64,000 nt of DNA from Streptomyces sp. NRRL S-340 (GTDB lineage: Bacteria; Actinomycetota; Actinomycetes; Streptomycetales; Streptomycetaceae). A model generated the notes under the pieces. It worked only from the letters and a program-made list of their open reading frames with translations, searched no databases and was not told the DNA's origin. The position numbers and the translations under genes were made by a program. Location: NCBI RefSeq assembly GCF_000720185.1, contig NZ_JOIY01000039.1, positions 4,826 to 68,825 of the forward strand, in the 5' to 3' direction. Shown piece by piece: positions 16,795-25,465 of this stretch. Within the stretch, counting starts at the first letter, position 1, and each line of letters starts with the position of its first letter.

Positions 16795-18087
16795 ATGAGT
16801 CCTCTGCAGTCCGAACCGCGCGCGGTCCGCGAGGTGGCGGTGCTCGGCGGTGCCCGCATCCCGTTCGCCCGCTCCGACGGCCCGTACGCCACCGCCTCCG
16901 ACCAGGAGATGCTCACCGCCGCCCTCGACGCCCTGGTCGAGCGCTACGGTCTCCAGGACCCCGGCGCCGTCGGCGAGTTCGTCGCCGGTGCCGTCCTCAA
17001 GCACAGCCGCGACTTCAACCTCGCCCGCGAGACCGTCCTCGGCTCCCGGCTGGACGCGCGCACCCCGGCCTACGACATCCAGCAGGCCTGCGGCACCGGC
17101 CTGCAGGCGGTGATCGCCGCCGCCAACAAGATCGCCCTCGGCCAGACCGGGTCCGCCGTCGCGGGCGGCGCGGACACCGCGAGCGACGCCCCGCTGGGCG
17201 TCAACGACGAACTGCGCCGCATCCTGCTCGCCGCCCGGCGCGCCAAGTCCGCCGGGGCCCGGGTGAAGGCCCTCGCGCGGGTACGGCCCCGGCACCTCGT
17301 CCCCGACATCCCGCGCAACGCCGAACCCCGCACCGGCCTGTCCATGGGCGAGCACGCCGCCGTGACCGCCCGCGCCTGGGGCATCACCCGCCAGGCGCAG
17401 GACGAACTGGCCGCCACCAGCCACCGGCGGCTGGCCGCCGCCTACGACCGCGGCTTCTTCCAGGACCTGGTGGTCCCCTTCCGCGGCCTGGAGCGCGACC
17501 AGAACCTCCGGCCCGGCTCCACGGTGGAGAAACTCGCCGCGCTCAAGCCGGTGTTCGGCCTGGACGCCCCCGGCCCGACCATGACCGCGGGGAACTCGAC
17601 ACCGCTGACGGACGGTGCCGCGACCGTGCTGCTCGCGTCCGAGGAGTGGGCGCGCGCCCGCGGCCTGGCACCGCTGGCCTACCTGACGGCGTACGAGACG
17701 GCGGCCGTCGACTTCGCGCACGGCGATGTCGCCGACGGCGAGGACGGCCTGCTCATGGCCCCCGCGTACGCCGTCCCGCGGATGCTGGAGCGGGCCGGGC
17801 TCGGCATCGAGGACTTCGACCTGATCGAGATTCACGAGGCGTTCGCGTCCCAGGTGCTGGCGACCCTGGCGGCCTGGGAGAAGAGGGGCCTGGCCCCGGT
17901 CGACCGCGCCCGCCTCAACGTGGCCGGATCCTCCCTCGCCACCGGGCACCCCTTCGCCGCGACCGGCGCCCGTATCGTGGCGACGCTGGCCCGGCTGCTC
18001 GCCGAGCGCGAGGGCCCGGCCCGCGGGCTGATCTCCGTCTGCGCGGCCGGCGGCCAGGGCGTGACGGCGATCCTGGAACGCGCCTGA
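16795..18087 (+). CDS. fadA: FadA2-like acetyl-CoA acyltransferase (thiolase)
   Basis: This 430-residue thiolase would cleave 3-oxoacyl-CoA to acetyl-CoA in beta-oxidation, or condense it in reverse. The active-site Cys lies in DIQQACGTGLQAV near residue 98. The His in EIHEAFASQVLATL, the GHPFAATGAR segment and the C-terminal CAAGGQG motif complete the catalytic set. It is divergent from fabG4/htdX, so the three together cover hydration, oxidation and thiolysis of an acyl-CoA. It should be regulated with them through the inverted repeats at its promoter. A terminator hairpin follows at 18133. Confidence 0.93.
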   Translation: MSPLQSEPRAVREVAVLGGARIPFARSDGPYATASDQEMLTAALDALVERYGLQDPGAVGEFVAGAVLKHSRDFNLARETVLGSRLDARTPAYDIQQACGTGLQAVIAAANKIALGQTGSAVAGGADTASDAPLGVNDELRRILLAARRAKSAGARVKALARVRPRHLVPDIPRNAEPRTGLSMGEHAAVTARAWGITRQAQDELAATSHRRLAAAYDRGFFQDLVVPFRGLERDQNLRPGSTVEKLAALKPVFGLDAPGPTMTAGNSTPLTDGAATVLLASEEWARARGLAPLAYLTAYETAAVDFAHGDVADGEDGLLMAPAYAVPRMLERAGLGIEDFDLIEIHEAFASQVLATLAAWEKRGLAPVDRARLNVAGSSLATGHPFAATGARIVATLARLLAEREGPARGLISVCAAGGQGVTAILERA

Positions 18088-18132
18088 ACGCCTGAGCCCG
18101 GACACCGGAACACCTGAAACGCCCGAACGCCC

Positions 18133-18169
18133 GAGCGCCGGGACCCCGGGGGTGCCGGGACCGGCGCTC
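18133..18169 (+). terminator. Terminator hairpin after fadA
   Basis: Perfect 9-bp arms (GAGCGCCGG and CCGGCGCTC) enclose a 19-base GC-rich loop, 46 bp past the fadA stop. Confidence 0.6.
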
Positions 18170-18206
18170 CGGCCGCCCCCGGATCCCGGGCGCGAACGTG
18201 CTCGCG

Positions 18207-18340
18207 CACACGTGTGAAGCGCGGGCGGGAAAGGCGCCAGGTGCACAACCCCGTCCCCGGACCATCGCCCGACCCGCCGGTAACCCGCACGGACTCCCCA
18301 TGAGCGCGCCGTACGATCCCGTGTGCAACCGGCGGTAACC
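18207..18340 (+). promoter_or_regulatory. Upstream region of the acyl-CoA ligase gene with a palindrome and direct repeats
   Basis: The 359-bp gap before the ligase holds no gene apart from the fadA terminator. The palindrome CACACGTGTG lies at 18207-18216. The octamer CGGTAACC occurs at 18278-18285 and 18333-18340, 55 bp apart. A -10-like TACGAT lies at 18312-18317 between them. These are candidate promoter and operator parts for an acyl-CoA or fatty-acid regulator. Their function is inferred. Confidence 0.4.
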
Positions 18341-18446
18341 GAAGGCCCCGCACAGCCGCGCACGCACCACCGGTGAACGACCCGGTCCGCACCGCGCGTA
18401 CCCCATGCGGCAGAGCAGGACGAAGCCGCAGGCCCCAGGAGCTGCC

Positions 18447-20534
18447 ATGCCCATCTCGTACTCGTCGTCCCCGTGGCCGTCCGGTGCTCCCGTGCCGCCG
18501 CCCGCCGCCGCGCACCCCGGCCGCGCCCACGGCGTCGGGGACGCCGCCGGCCGCGGCCAGGACCACGGCGGCGAACACGGCCCCGACCTGGACCTCGACC
18601 AGGACCCCCAGGGCGGCCAGGCGGTGGTCGCGCCGCGGATCCGCCGGCTGGACGGCGTGGTGCGCGAGGCGTACGTGCCGCCGCTGGTGGCGCGGGTGAC
18701 CCACGGCTCGCTCGCCGACCTGCCCTTCGAGAACGCCGCCGCCGACCCCGGGCGCCGTGTCCTCAGCCGCCGCGGCGCGGACGGCGGCTGGAACGACGTG
18801 ACGGCACGGCAGTTCGCCGCCCAGGTGCGGGCCCTGGCGAAGGGCCTGATCGCGGAGGGCCTGGCGCCGGGCGACCGGATCGCCGTGATGGCGCGCACCC
18901 GCTACGAGTGGACGCTGCTCGACTTCGCCGCCTGGGCCGCCGGTCTGGTCACCGTGCCGGTCTACCCCACCTCCTCCCTCTTCCAGACCCGCTGGATCCT
19001 GCACGACTCGGGCGCGGTGGCCCTGGTGACCGAGACGGCCGGCCAGGCCGCGGCGCTCGGCCCCGAACGCGACCGCCTGCCCGGCCTGCGCCACCTGTGG
19101 GTCGTCGACCACGGCCACCTGGACCGGCTGGCGGAGCTGGGCGAGGCGACCGTGCCGGACCAGGAGACCGACGTACGCCGGGGCGTCCTCGGCCCCGACA
19201 CACCGGCCACCATCGTCTACACCTCGGGCACGACCGGCCGCCCGAAGGGCTGCGCCCTGACCCACGGCAACTTCCTCGCCGAGGTCGACAACGCCATCGA
19301 ACTCCTCCACCCGGTCTTCGGCGCGAAGGACGGCCGGAAGGAGGGCAGGACGAAGGACAGCGGGGCGAAGGGACAGGAGGAGCCCTCGACGCTCCTCTTC
19401 CTGCCCCTCTCGCACGTCTTCGGCCGCATGGTCGCGGTCGCCTGCGTCCGCGCCGGGGTCCGCTTCGGCCACGCGCCGAGCCTCGCGGCGCAGGACCTGC
19501 TGGCCGACCTGGCGAGCTTCCGGCCGACGTTCCTGCTCGCCATCCCGTACATGCTGGAGAAGATCTACAACAACGCCCGGGCCACCGCCGAGCGCGGCGG
19601 CAAGGCGTCCTCCTTCGACCGCGCCGCCGGGGTGGCCCGCCGCTACGGCGAGGCCGTGGAGGCCCGGCGGCACGGCTCCGGCCCGGGCCCGACCCGCTCC
19701 CTGCGCACCGCCCGTGCCTTCTACGACCCCCTGGTCTACCGCCGCATCCGCAACGCCCTCGGCGGCCGTCTGCGGCACGTCATCTGCGGCGGGTCCCCGC
19801 TCGGCCGCCGCCTGGCCGCCTTCTACGCGGGCGCCGGCATCGAGGTCTACGAGGGCTACGGCCTGACGGAGTCGACGGGCGCGGCGACGGTCACGCCCCC
19901 GCACCGGCCCCGCCTGGGCACGGTGGGGTGGCCGCTGCCCGGCACCCGGGTCCGGATCGCCGCGGACGGCGAGGTGCTGCTGAGCGGCCGTCAGGTGTTC
20001 CGCGGGTACTGGGACCCGAACGCGGGCGGGGTCGTCCCGGCGACCCGGGACGGCTGGTTCGCGACCGGGGACATCGGCCGCCTGGACGACGAGGGCCACC
20101 TGACGATCACCGGCCGCAAGAAGGAGATCCTGATCACCGCGGGCGGCAAGAACGTGGCCCCCGCCCCGCTGGAGGACTGGCTGCGCGCGCACCCCCTGAT
20201 CTCCCAGTGCATGGTCCTGGGCGACGGCCGCCCCTACGTCGGCGCGCTGATCACCCTGGACCCCGAGGGCATCACCCACTGGCGCCGGATGAACGGCAGG
20301 CACCCCGTGCCCGCCGAACTCCTCATCGACGACCCCGACCTGGCGGCCGTCCTGCAACGGGCCGTGGACGAGGCGAACAAACTGGTCTCCCGCCCCGAGT
20401 CGATCCGCCGCTTCGCCGTCCTGCCGGTCGACTTCACCGAACGGGCGGGCCACCTGACCCCGTCGATGAAGCTCCGCAGGGACGCGATCATGCGCGACTT
20501 CGCCCGGGAGGTGGAGGGCCTGTACGGGGGCTGA
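18447..20534 (+). CDS. fadD: AMP-dependent long-chain acyl-CoA synthetase
   Basis: This 695-residue enzyme activates fatty acids to acyl-CoA through an acyl-adenylate. The ATP/AMP motif TSGTTGRPKG lies near residue 260. The YEGYGLTEST motif (about 470), GWFATGDIGRLDD (about 534) and the hinge/Lys region GRKKEILITAGGKN (about 555) complete the ANL set. ATG 18447 has AGGAG at the right distance. The first 60 residues form a Pro/Ala/His-rich leader not typical of the family, and a Lys/Gly-rich insert lies near 295-310. It shares the lipid block with fadA and fabG4. Its 3' end overlaps that of lysR by 47 bp. Confidence 0.93.
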   Translation: MPISYSSSPWPSGAPVPPPAAAHPGRAHGVGDAAGRGQDHGGEHGPDLDLDQDPQGGQAVVAPRIRRLDGVVREAYVPPLVARVTHGSLADLPFENAAADPGRRVLSRRGADGGWNDVTARQFAAQVRALAKGLIAEGLAPGDRIAVMARTRYEWTLLDFAAWAAGLVTVPVYPTSSLFQTRWILHDSGAVALVTETAGQAAALGPERDRLPGLRHLWVVDHGHLDRLAELGEATVPDQETDVRRGVLGPDTPATIVYTSGTTGRPKGCALTHGNFLAEVDNAIELLHPVFGAKDGRKEGRTKDSGAKGQEEPSTLLFLPLSHVFGRMVAVACVRAGVRFGHAPSLAAQDLLADLASFRPTFLLAIPYMLEKIYNNARATAERGGKASSFDRAAGVARRYGEAVEARRHGSGPGPTRSLRTARAFYDPLVYRRIRNALGGRLRHVICGGSPLGRRLAAFYAGAGIEVYEGYGLTESTGAATVTPPHRPRLGTVGWPLPGTRVRIAADGEVLLSGRQVFRGYWDPNAGGVVPATRDGWFATGDIGRLDDEGHLTITGRKKEILITAGGKNVAPAPLEDWLRAHPLISQCMVLGDGRPYVGALITLDPEGITHWRRMNGRHPVPAELLIDDPDLAAVLQRAVDEANKLVSRPESIRRFAVLPVDFTERAGHLTPSMKLRRDAIMRDFAREVEGLYGG

Positions 20535-21450
20535 GGGATCCGGCCGCCGGTTCCGGCCCGGCGGCGAGGCCGCGGCAGCAGTCCACCACCGTCTCCGCGA
20601 ACGCGCGAGCCAGCGGGGCGAGCGCGTCCCAGCGGCGGACCGCCCAGCCGACGGACAGGGGGCGCAGGGCCGGCACGGGCACCAGGCGCAGCGGGCCGTC
20701 CGGCGCGGTGTGGCCGGGCAGGGCGGGCACCAGCGCGCGCCCCACCCCCAGCTCGGCCAGCAGGAACGCGGTGTCCCAGTCGGCGACACTGGTGTCGGAG
20801 CCGAACCGGACGCCCAGCTCCGCGCAGGCCGCGTCCAGATGCGCGGCCGACGTCGAGTTCGGCGGCAGCCGGATCGGACGCAGATCGCGCAGCTCGGCGG
20901 CGTCCACCCGGGCGCGGCCGGCCAGCGGGTCCTCGGCCCGCACCGCCAGCACCCACGGCAGCTCCAGCACGCCGCGCTGCTCGACGCCCCGCACCGGTGC
21001 GCCCAGCGTGACCCAGGCCAGGTCCAGCTCGCCGCCGCCCAGCGCGTCGAAGCAGCCGCGGCTCGAACTCTCCGTGAAGAACTCCAGGCTGACCTTGGGG
21101 TACCGGCGGCGGAAGGCGACCACCGCGTCCGCCATGAAGTGCCGTACGGTCGTCGCGCCGGTCGCGATCCGTATCGAGCCGGTCTCGCCGTCGGCCAGGT
21201 CGCGCAGCCGCCGCAGGGCGCCGTCCAGGCCGGCGAGGCCGTCGGCGGCGGCCGCCCGCAGGATGGCGCCCGCGGGGGTGGGGACGACCCCGCGCGGCCT
21301 GCGTTCCAGCAGGCTCACGCCGGTCTCCCGCTCCAGCCGCTTCACGTGCTGGCTCACCGCCGACTGGGTGCGGCCCAGGTCCCGGGCGACCGCGCTGAGG
21401 TTGCCCGCCCGGCACACGGCCACGAACACCCGGAGATCATCGAGAGTCAC
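20488..21450 (-). CDS. LysR-family transcriptional regulator
   Basis: This 320-residue LTTR has an N-terminal winged helix-turn-helix (DLRVFVAVCRAGNLSAVARD and TQSAVSQHVKRLERETGVSL, residues 4-48) and a periplasmic-binding-like effector domain from about 90. The C-terminal 25 residues are a Pro-rich tail. Its gene converges on, and overlaps by 47 bp, the 3' end of the acyl-CoA ligase gene, so antisense effects between the transcripts are possible. Its targets are unknown; an inverted repeat at 21509-21528 may be its own operator. Confidence 0.92.
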   Translation of the reverse strand: MTLDDLRVFVAVCRAGNLSAVARDLGRTQSAVSQHVKRLERETGVSLLERRPRGVVPTPAGAILRAAAADGLAGLDGALRRLRDLADGETGSIRIATGATTVRHFMADAVVAFRRRYPKVSLEFFTESSSRGCFDALGGGELDLAWVTLGAPVRGVEQRGVLELPWVLAVRAEDPLAGRARVDAAELRDLRPIRLPPNSTSAAHLDAACAELGVRFGSDTSVADWDTAFLLAELGVGRALVPALPGHTAPDGPLRLVPVPALRPLSVGWAVRRWDALAPLARAFAETVVDCCRGLAAGPEPAAGSLSPRTGPPPPGRSRA

Positions 21451-21508
21451 CCGGCCAGGCTAGGCCCTCGTCCGGTTCGCGCCGGGTGCGAGGGCTCCTC
21501 CCGAGCCG

Positions 21509-21528
21509 ACCCAAGCTTTTCCTTGGGT
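21509..21528. promoter_or_regulatory. Inverted repeat upstream of lysR
   Basis: ACCCAAG-CTTTTC-CTTGGGT is a perfect 7-6-7 inverted repeat, 59-78 bp before the lysR start. LTTRs often bind such sites in their own promoters. The rest of the 314-bp gap 21451-21764 holds a longer hairpin (GCCCTCG...CGAGGGC near 21464-21492) and the csp terminator, and no gene. Confidence 0.45.
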
Positions 21529-21692
21529 GCAGCCACAAATCCCCAGGATTGACTGGACCTTGAGGCTGTACGACGATCTTCGCAGGGCCCGGGCGGCAAC
21601 CCGCTCCAGCCCCCGCCGGGATCCGGACCGCGGGCGGGGGAGGGAGCGGGTGCCGACCCAAACGGAAACGAGCACCGCCCCCGGAAAAAGGC

Positions 21693-21725
21693 AGGAGCCC
21701 CGTCGCCGGAAGGCGTGGGGCTCCT
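21693..21725 (-). terminator. Rho-independent terminator of the cold-shock gene
   Basis: On the minus strand, the 9-bp arms AGGAGCCCC and GGGGCTCCT enclose a partly paired loop. They are followed by GCCTTTTTCC, a U-rich tract uncommon in this genome. It lies about 40 bp past the csp stop. Confidence 0.88.
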
Positions 21726-21764
21726 TGGGTACTGCAATCAGATCGGATACTGCGCGCGGGACGC

Positions 21765-21968
21765 TCAGACCGGGGTGACGTTCTCCGCCTGCGGGCCCTT
21801 CGGGCCCTGGGTCACGTCGAAGGACACCTGCTGGTTCTCTTCGAGAGAGCGGAAACCGCTGGCGTTGATCGCGGAGTAGTGAACGAAGACGTCGGGGCCG
21901 CCGCCTTCCTGGGCAATGAAGCCAAAGCCCTTTTCGGCGTTGAACCACTTCACGGTTCCGGTAGCCAT
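21765..21968 (-). CDS. csp: Cold-shock domain protein (CspA family)
   Basis: This 67-residue single cold-shock domain binds single-stranded RNA and DNA and acts as an RNA chaperone. RNP1 is seen as KGFGFIAQ and RNP2 as VFVHYSAI, and the start [14 protein letters not shown] is standard. It has a strong ribosome site (AAGGAGGG at 21972-21979). A long leader of about 150 bases with a stem-loop and a clear terminator complete a single-gene unit. Long csp leaders often control translation at low temperature; that is likely here but not shown. It has no functional link to the flanking genes. Confidence 0.97.
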   Translation of the reverse strand: MATGTVKWFNAEKGFGFIAQEGGGPDVFVHYSAINASGFRSLEENQQVSFDVTQGPKGPQAENVTPV

Positions 21969-22060
21969 AAGCCCTCCTTGGGCTCAAAGGGTCGCCCTGC
22001 TCCAGAACCTGCAAATGTGAAAACGAGATCGCCGCACAACTGCATACGTCTGAAAACGAC

Positions 22061-22093
22061 CAGAGCCCGCGGTTACATGCTCCGCAGGCTCTG
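22061..22093 (-). promoter_or_regulatory. Stem-loop in the csp 5' leader
   Basis: CAGAGCC (22061-22067) pairs exactly with GGCTCTG (22087-22093). It lies near the 5' end of the predicted leader. It could stabilise the mRNA or respond to temperature. Confidence 0.5.
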
Positions 22094-22129
22094 TACTGCA
22101 AGGGAAACCAAAACTGCAACTTGCTGGCG

Positions 22130-22157
22130 AGCCTAGCATGCGGGCACCGGAACGCAA
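22130..22157 (-). promoter_or_regulatory. Candidate csp promoter
   Basis: On the minus strand, TTGCGT (-35, 22152-22157) and TAGGCT (-10, 22130-22135) are 16 bases apart. The start would be near 22122, giving a leader of about 154 bases. Apart from this promoter and leader, the 382-bp gap 21969-22350 holds only the mqnA promoter. Confidence 0.5.
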
Positions 22158-22338
22158 TAGGGGTCAAGATCACGTCACCCGGATGTTTGAAGGCTCTGGG
22201 GAGAGGTTGACGCAGACGATCCGGTGGAAGTCCGGCACCGGAGGGGCCGACCGGGTGAGCGAGGGCGCCGCGGGCCGCTGCCGCTCTGGCGGCCACGGCG
22301 GCCGAGGGGGCGGCGGCGGGAGGCGCGGGGGCAGGGTC

Positions 22339-23199
<861 letters not shown>

Positions 23200-23296
23200 G
23201 CCCCCGCGCCCGCGATCGCCTCCCTGCCGGGGCGCCGCCCGCCGCACTACCCTGCTGGGAAGGCCGGTGACCGGCGTACGGGGGAGGGTGGTCGGC

Positions 23297-25366
23297 ATGC
23301 AGCCGCTCGCGCACGACGAGCCCACCGCCGTGGGGCCCTACCGGCTGCTGGGCCGGCTGGGCTCCGGCGGCATGGGCCGAGTCTACCTGGGCCGCAGTCC
23401 CGGCGGCCGCACGGTCGCGGTGAAGATCGTGCACCCGCACCACGCCCTCGACGAGGAGTTCCGCGCCCGGTTCCGCCGTGAGGTGTCCGCCGCCCGCCGG
23501 GTGGGCGGCGCCTGGACGGCACCCGTGCTGGACGCCGATCCCGGCGCGCCCGTGCCCTGGGTGGCCACCGCCTACGCCCCCGGCCCGACCCTCACCGCGG
23601 CGGTCGCGGACGCCGGCCCGCTGCCCGGGCACTCCGTACGGACCCTGACGGCGGGCCTGGCCGAGGCGCTGGCGGCGGTGCACGCGCTGGGCCTGGTGCA
23701 CCGCGACGTCAAGCCGTCCAACGTCCTGCTCACCCTCGACGGCCCGCTGCTGATCGACTTCGGCATCGCCCGCGCCACGGACGGCACGGCGTCGCTGACC
23801 TCGACCGGCGTCTCCGTCGGCTCGCCCGGTTACATGGCGCCCGAGCAGATCCTCGGCAAGGGCGTCACCGGTGCGGCGGACGTCTTCTCCCTGGGCGCGG
23901 TCCTGGCGTACGCGGCGATGGGCGTCTCCCCGTTCAGCGGCGACTCCTCGGCCGCCCTGCTCTACAAGGTGGTCCACGAGGAGCCGGAGCTGGAGCCGCT
24001 GGAGGACGGCGAGCTGCGGGAGCTGGCGCGTGCCTGTCTCGCCAAGAACCCCGGCGACCGGCCCGGACCCGGTGAGATCGCCCGGCGCCTCGCCCCCGGC
24101 GGCGCGGCCCGGCTCGTCGCCGGGGGCTGGCTGCCGGGCCCCCTGGTGGAACAGGTCAGCCGCAGTGCCGTGCGCCTGCTGAACCTGGAGGCGGAGACGG
24201 ATGCCGGCCCGGCGGACCAGGCGTCGGGCCAGGTCGGCTTCAGCGGCACCGCGCTCCCCGTCTCCGGTCCCGGTCCGGGCCCCGGTCCGGGCTCGGCGCC
24301 CGGCGCCGGTTCCGTCGCACCGGTCGCCGCCGGCGTGTTCGGCCCCCCGCCGGTGATGCCGGCGGCACCGGAGACGCGGCCGTCTGAACCGCCGGGCGTC
24401 CCTGAGTGGCCGGGCGGCCCGGAGCGGGCGAGCGGTGCGCAGTGGCCCGGCGGCCCTGGGTGGACGGAGAACCGGGAGGAGGCAGACGGTCGGCAGGAGG
24501 CCGGTGGCCCGCGGACGGCCGGCGGTCCGGCCACGCCCGGCGGTCCGGCCACGCCCGGCAGTCGTGCGATGTCCAGTGGTGGTGCGACCCCCAGTGGACC
24601 GGCGATGCACGGTGGTCCGGCGATGCACGGTGGGGCGCAGACTGCCCGTGGGGCGGAGGCGGCCGGTGGTCTCCCGGCGCCCCGGGCGGCGGAGACGGCC
24701 GGTGGGTTCCCAGCGCCCGGTCGGGCCGGGCCGCGACCGCCCTCCCCGTCCGGACCGGGCAGGTTCTCCGTCACCGTGGCGGCCGGCGCGGCCCCCGGCG
24801 CCGGGGGCAGGGGCCGCCGGATGAGCTGCAGCGTGGTGCTGGCGGTGGCCGGGGCCCTGGCCGTGGCCACCACTCTCGGGGCGGTGCTGCTGAACCGGTT
24901 CCAGGGCGGCGGCCACGACGGAGCCGCCGCCGGCAGCACCCCTCCCACCGCCACCGGTACCCGGCCGTCCGCCTCACGCGCGCCCTCGGCCTCGGCGCCG
25001 TCCGGCGCGGTACCCGAGGTGTACCTGGGGACCTGGCGCGGCCCGGGCACGGTGACCGCCGCCGGGCAGGACATCCCCGGCGGCAACTACAAGATCGTCA
25101 TCCGCCGGGCCGGGCCCACCGGTGTCGTCGGTTCCGTCACCCAGACCGACGCGCTCGGCGGCACCTGCGTCGACATCCTCACCCTGAAGTCGGCCGACGC
25201 CAGGGAACTCGTGGCGGTGGGGCGCGGCAAGGAGGGCAATCCGTCGCACTGCGTCCCGGACGACCACGAGGTCCGGCTCCGTCCCGACGGCGCCGACGCG
25301 CTCCGGTTCACCTCGGCCGATCCCAGGGCCGGCAACCCGAAGGCCCGTGTGGAGCGCGTGGCCTGA
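23297..25366 (+). CDS. Transmembrane Ser/Thr protein kinase with non-PASTA sensor domain
   Basis: This Hanks-type kinase is 689 residues. The N-terminal kinase domain (about 15-275) has the Gly loop GSGGMG (22-27), VAVK (Lys 43), HRDVKPSN (Asp 137), DFGIA and GSPGYMAPEQ. A Pro/Gly/Ala-rich linker of about 220 residues, with two 18-bp tandem duplications, leads to one membrane segment at about 512-532. An outer domain (about 565-689) begins VYLGTWRGPGTVT and has two Cys. It is not PASTA. ATG 23297 follows GGGGAGGG at good spacing. It sits between mqnA and mqnC, so a tie to quinone or envelope state is conceivable but only positional. Confidence 0.95.
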   Translation: MQPLAHDEPTAVGPYRLLGRLGSGGMGRVYLGRSPGGRTVAVKIVHPHHALDEEFRARFRREVSAARRVGGAWTAPVLDADPGAPVPWVATAYAPGPTLTAAVADAGPLPGHSVRTLTAGLAEALAAVHALGLVHRDVKPSNVLLTLDGPLLIDFGIARATDGTASLTSTGVSVGSPGYMAPEQILGKGVTGAADVFSLGAVLAYAAMGVSPFSGDSSAALLYKVVHEEPELEPLEDGELRELARACLAKNPGDRPGPGEIARRLAPGGAARLVAGGWLPGPLVEQVSRSAVRLLNLEAETDAGPADQASGQVGFSGTALPVSGPGPGPGPGSAPGAGSVAPVAAGVFGPPPVMPAAPETRPSEPPGVPEWPGGPERASGAQWPGGPGWTENREEADGRQEAGGPRTAGGPATPGGPATPGSRAMSSGGATPSGPAMHGGPAMHGGAQTARGAEAAGGLPAPRAAETAGGFPAPGRAGPRPPSPSGPGRFSVTVAAGAAPGAGGRGRRMSCSVVLAVAGALAVATTLGAVLLNRFQGGGHDGAAAGSTPPTATGTRPSASRAPSASAPSGAVPEVYLGTWRGPGTVTAAGQDIPGGNYKIVIRRAGPTGVVGSVTQTDALGGTCVDILTLKSADARELVAVGRGKEGNPSHCVPDDHEVRLRPDGADALRFTSADPRAGNPKARVERVA
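24521..24634. repeat. Two 18-bp tandem duplications in the kinase linker
   Basis: GGCGGTCCGGCCACGCCC occurs twice in a row at 24521-24556. CCGGCGATGCACGGTGGT occurs twice at 24599-24634, with one mismatch at the last base. Both keep the frame (GGPATP and PAMHGG units). Confidence 0.8.
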
Positions 25367-25465
25367 CCGGGCGCCGCCAACCTGCCGTGGGCCCGCGACC
25401 GGCCCTGGCGTAGGCTGATTCGGTCCGTCCACAATCCCTACGAACCCTCTGCGAAAGGGACGCCG

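Noticed and set aside
18473..21463. 996-residue open frame on the plus strand
   Set aside because: It overlaps fadD in another frame and lysR in antisense, and is Arg/Pro-rich without motifs.
21547..21570. TTGACT plus GACGAT as a plus-strand promoter
   Set aside because: The boxes have acceptable spacing, but no gene or obvious RNA lies downstream before the csp terminator.
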